Source: Hermodice carunculata
Lineage: Eukaryota > Annelida > Polychaeta > Eunicida > Amphinomidae
Assembly: GCA_964020975.1 (NCBI GenBank)
Contig: CAXHWN010002137.1
Span: 121,001-185,000, forward strand
Direction of reading: 5' to 3'
DNA length: 64,000 bases
The notes below the pieces were generated by a model that was not told where the DNA came from, searched no databases, and saw only the letters and a list, made by a program, of their open reading frames with translations. Shown piece after piece: positions 61,215 to 64,000 of the stretch; the stretch's first letter is position 1, and the number at the start of each line of letters is the position of its first letter. The translations under genes and the position numbers were made by a program.

Positions 61215-63454
61215 CAGGGACGTGTTATAGATGGACTACCAACGGCAGGGCCCCCTTTGTACCATCTATGTTGCCGCTGCTCAAGTGATTGGGTGTTTGA
61301 GCGAGCACCTTCAGTGCTGAACAAACACAACTCCACGGTCCACGCTGGCCGCTGGCAGTCTCGTGGGCCAGGTCACGCGATGAAAGGCGAGAATAGTCGC
61401 ATCACTGACTAAAATGTGCAAAATTTTTCACCGTGTTCCACATTTTAAAGTCAAAATTTAGCGTTACGCCGGACTCAGCTACAAGAAATGAAACCACCAT
61501 CATGATCCAACCGGCATACACTATCCATCTAAAAATACATTTTTTATTAGTCCCCCGCCCACTTGGTGGGGGACTATAGGTTTGCACCTCGTCCGTCCGT
61601 CCGTCCTTCTGTCCTTCCGTCCGTCCATCCAAAGCTTCTCCGGGCCATATTTCCAACACCATAACACCCACAGCTACCAAATTTAATGTGCATGTACTTC
61701 CTAGAATAGAGGTGTATGGTGTGCCAAAAGTAGGTCACTAGGTCAAATATCTGGGTCACAGAATACATATGTATGAAAAATCTTGTCCGGGCCATAACTT
61801 TTTTGTCCTTTTACTTAGAGTCATGAAATGTTACACAACTGTGAAGCTTAGTCTAAGAAAGTGTCATACAGCAAAACTAGGTCACTAGGTCAAATATTTG
61901 GGTCACCGATCGATATGTAAATATACAGAAACAAATTTTGTCCGGCACATATCTTCCCTATATTAATCCTACCTCTTCAATATTTTTATGATGGGTAGAC
62001 CTTAGATAGTAGCTGTGCATAGGCATTGTTTTGTGTGGCTAATTACTTGCTTTAATTAATTATTTAACAAAGTTCGTTAAGCAAGACAAATTTTGTCCAG
62101 GCCATATCTTCTAAACTATTAATGCTAGCCCTTTTGAATTTTTTGTGGTGGATAGACCATAGGTAGTAGGTGTGCATAGGCATTGTTTTGTGTGGCTAAT
62201 TACTTGCATTGATTAATTATTTAACAAAGTTCGTTAAGCAAGACAAATTTTGTCCGGGCCATATCTTCTAAACTATTAATGCTAGCCCTTTGAATTTTTT
62301 ATGGTGTGTAGACCTTAGATAGTAGGTGTGCATACGCATGGTTTTCTGTGGCTAATTACTTCCATTAATAAATAAATTAACGAAGTTCATTAAGCAAGCT
62401 CAAAATACAATACAAATTTTGTCCGGGCCATATCTTCTAAATTATTGATGCCAGCCCTTTGATTTTTTTTATGGTGGGTAGACCTTAGATGGGATATGGT
62501 AATGGGCACCGTCCGTGTGTCCGTCCGTCCGTCAAATATTTGGGTCACAGTAATACATAAATGTGCAGTATTTTCATGTCCTTACTGTAATTCTTAAAAA
62601 ATTTTGACTTCTTGTTATAAAAGTTTACTGAAAATGTATTGTGACCTAAAAGTGTGTCAAAACGCAAAACTAGGTCACTAGGTCAAACATCTAGGTCCCA
62701 GTGTAAACTCCATGTAAAACCTTGTCCATGCCATATTTCCCTTACTATAATACCTACAGCTACCAAATTTATTATTTTAATACTACCTGGGGAGTTGTTG
62801 TGTCACATGGCAAAAGTAGGTCACTAGGTCAAATATCTAGGTCACTCTGAAATCCATTCAAAATCTGGTCCGGGCCATAACTTTTTTGTCCTTTTACTTA
62901 GATTAATGAAATTTTACACAAATGTGAAGCTTAATCTAAGAATGTGCCATGCTTTTAATTTTTTTTTTTTCATCTAGGTCACACCCCTATGTAGTAGTCC
63001 ATTCAACCTCGTGGGCGACGAGCGGGGGACTATGTATTGCTCTGCAATACTCATTACTTGTTGCTTATAACGGCGTAAGGAGTTATTACACACGCAATTT
63101 GTCTAACTTTGCATCATTTTGGACAGAAAAAATGCAAAAACTAGCCCTTTTATCGGCCGATTTCAACAAAAAACACATCGATGGACTTGCACGGTTCTGA
63201 TTCAAACGATGAGACTGGTTGCACACGCATAAAACTCTCCGTTTTTGAACTTGGTACAATAGCATACCCGATGTAAGCCTGATATATGTAACCCGATACA
63301 ACCAAAAGTGGAAACATAGATGGAACAACAAACGGACTAAGCAGGGGGGATTAACTTGAGCGGCACTAGTGAACACGCTATGTAGTCGTCGCGTCCAGTT
63401 GACCACTAAAGGGATTAGCGCTCCCGTTGGTAGTCCATCTATAACATGTCCCTG
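61215..63454. mobile_element. CAGGG-ended TIR element with 7-bp target duplication, 2.2 kb
   Basis: The left end CAGGGACGTGTTATAGATGG and the next 15 bases are matched in inverted form by the right end (from 63454: CAGGGACATGTTATAGATGG ACTACCAACGG), about 34 bp with three differences. AGTAGAT flanks both sides (61208-61214 and 63455-63461), a 7-bp target duplication. It encodes no transposase. About 1.5 kb of its length is a second repeat nested inside (61548-63032), leaving a ~750-bp non-autonomous element. CAGGG ends suggest hAT, but that superfamily normally gives 8 bp, so the assignment is open. Confidence 0.85.
61548..63032. mobile_element. Nested 1.5-kb repeat with TAGTCCCCCGC ends
   Basis: The left end TAGTCCCCCGCCCAC and right end GTGGGCGACGAGCGGGGGAC TA are inverted relatives. 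The left end also forms a hairpin by itself (AGTCCCCCGCCCACTTGGTG GGGGACT). The inside holds a CCGTCCGTCCGTCC block, about four 150-160-bp units around AATTTTGTCCGGGCCATATC (61935-62430), and repeated TAGGTCACTAGGTCAAATAT phrases. Possible target duplication ATTA (61546 and about 63051) if the unit runs on past CTCTGCAATACTC. Non-coding. Confidence 0.7.
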
Positions 63455-63539
63455 AGTAGATCAACTTTGCACCTGATTGGCACTAAAAGAGGTCAAAATC
63501 TCTGTCACCTCTCCTAGGTGGACCACCAACCCAGCAGAC

Positions 63540-63780
63540 ACATGACGTTGTTTCAACGTTGAATTTTGGTTGAATTGTGGTTGCGACGTTGAACAACCAA
63601 AATTCAACGTTGATTCAACGTTGATTTAGCAACATTGAATCAACGTTGATGTTTGACGTTGTAACAACATTGAAGTTTGGTTGAGTTATAGTCGCAACCA
63701 ATATTCAACGTTGACTTGACGTTGATCAAGTAACATTGATCCAACGTTGAAAGCTGACGTTGTTTCAATGTTGAAATATG
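63540..63780. repeat. TCAACGTTGA-rich repeat
   Basis: Built from TCAACGTTGA, itself a perfect palindrome, and TTTGGTTGAATTGTGGTTGC-type strings, with about ten occurrences of AACGTTGA or near forms. Similar 'caacgttgattcaacgttg' repeats are widespread in animal genomes. No coding potential. Confidence 0.9.
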
Positions 63781-64000
63781 GTTGTGACACTAATTTCAGC
63801 ACCCAAATGGATATAATTCCTTGCAGCCCCTCCCTGGAAATAACAGCAAATTGACTTACATATAAATTGTACAAAGTCCCTCTGTTCAGAGACCACTTTT
63901 ATGGTAGGTACAAGTAAGAGGTCACATGATATAGGTATGTGGTCTTTGACAGAGCTCTCTTGCTATAGCTAGACCAAGAGGGACCTGATAAATACATGGT
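63781..64000. other. No feature seen
   Basis: Short unassigned tail of the window. Confidence 0.5.

Overview
This is eukaryotic, animal nuclear DNA from what looks like a marine invertebrate. The sequence is AT-rich, with spliced host exons in kilobase introns, LINE and Penelope-type retroelement remains, foldback and terminal-inverted-repeat elements, many minisatellites and long microsatellites. A lancelet is one attractive guess: a minisatellite here copies an intron-exon border, a layout described (from memory) in amphioxus as 'mirage' minisatellites. Molluscs, hemichordates or brachiopods are not excluded. There are no bacterial genes, rRNA, tRNA or CRISPR features.

Host genes, all partial or inferred from exons: (1) 44.8-59.8 kb, plus strand: five exons of ODAD4/TTC25, the TPR protein of the ciliary outer-dynein-arm docking complex. 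All four exon junctions are phase-compatible and have GT-AG borders, yet the first three recognised exons each hold one in-frame stop, so this copy reads as an intron-bearing pseudogene or a nonsense allele. (2) 24.8-31.3 kb, plus strand: three exons that splice in phase into a 94-residue, CARD-only protein. (3) 10.8-11.8 kb, minus strand: a CpG-rich 5' end with a YY1-like motif over the ATG and up to three phase-compatible exons of an unrecognised gene.

Mobile DNA: plus-strand LINE remains of the CR1/L2/Jockey superfamily at 4.1-6.4, 26.6-27.6, 35.7-36.4 and 39.7-42.8 kb; minus-strand pieces at 28.5 and 46.4-48.1 kb; a minus-strand Penelope-like remnant at 38.8-39.7 kb. There is a 2.7-kb element with 53-bp terminal inverted repeats (13.4-16.1 kb), a 2.2-kb CAGGG-ended element with a 7-bp target duplication and a second repeat nested inside it (61.2-63.5 kb), and foldback elements at 1.9, 52.1 and 56.2 kb.

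Repeats: a dispersed ~70-bp palindrome family (core CAACAGCTTTCCT) recurs at least seven times, once as a perfect 32-bp-arm hairpin. Large minisatellites have 62-, ~59-, 31-, 29-, 25- and 65-bp units; the 65-bp one copies the splice acceptor and first 43 bp of an ODAD4 exon four times. Most other long reading frames are by-products of these arrays. Stretches listed as 'other' showed nothing I could support.
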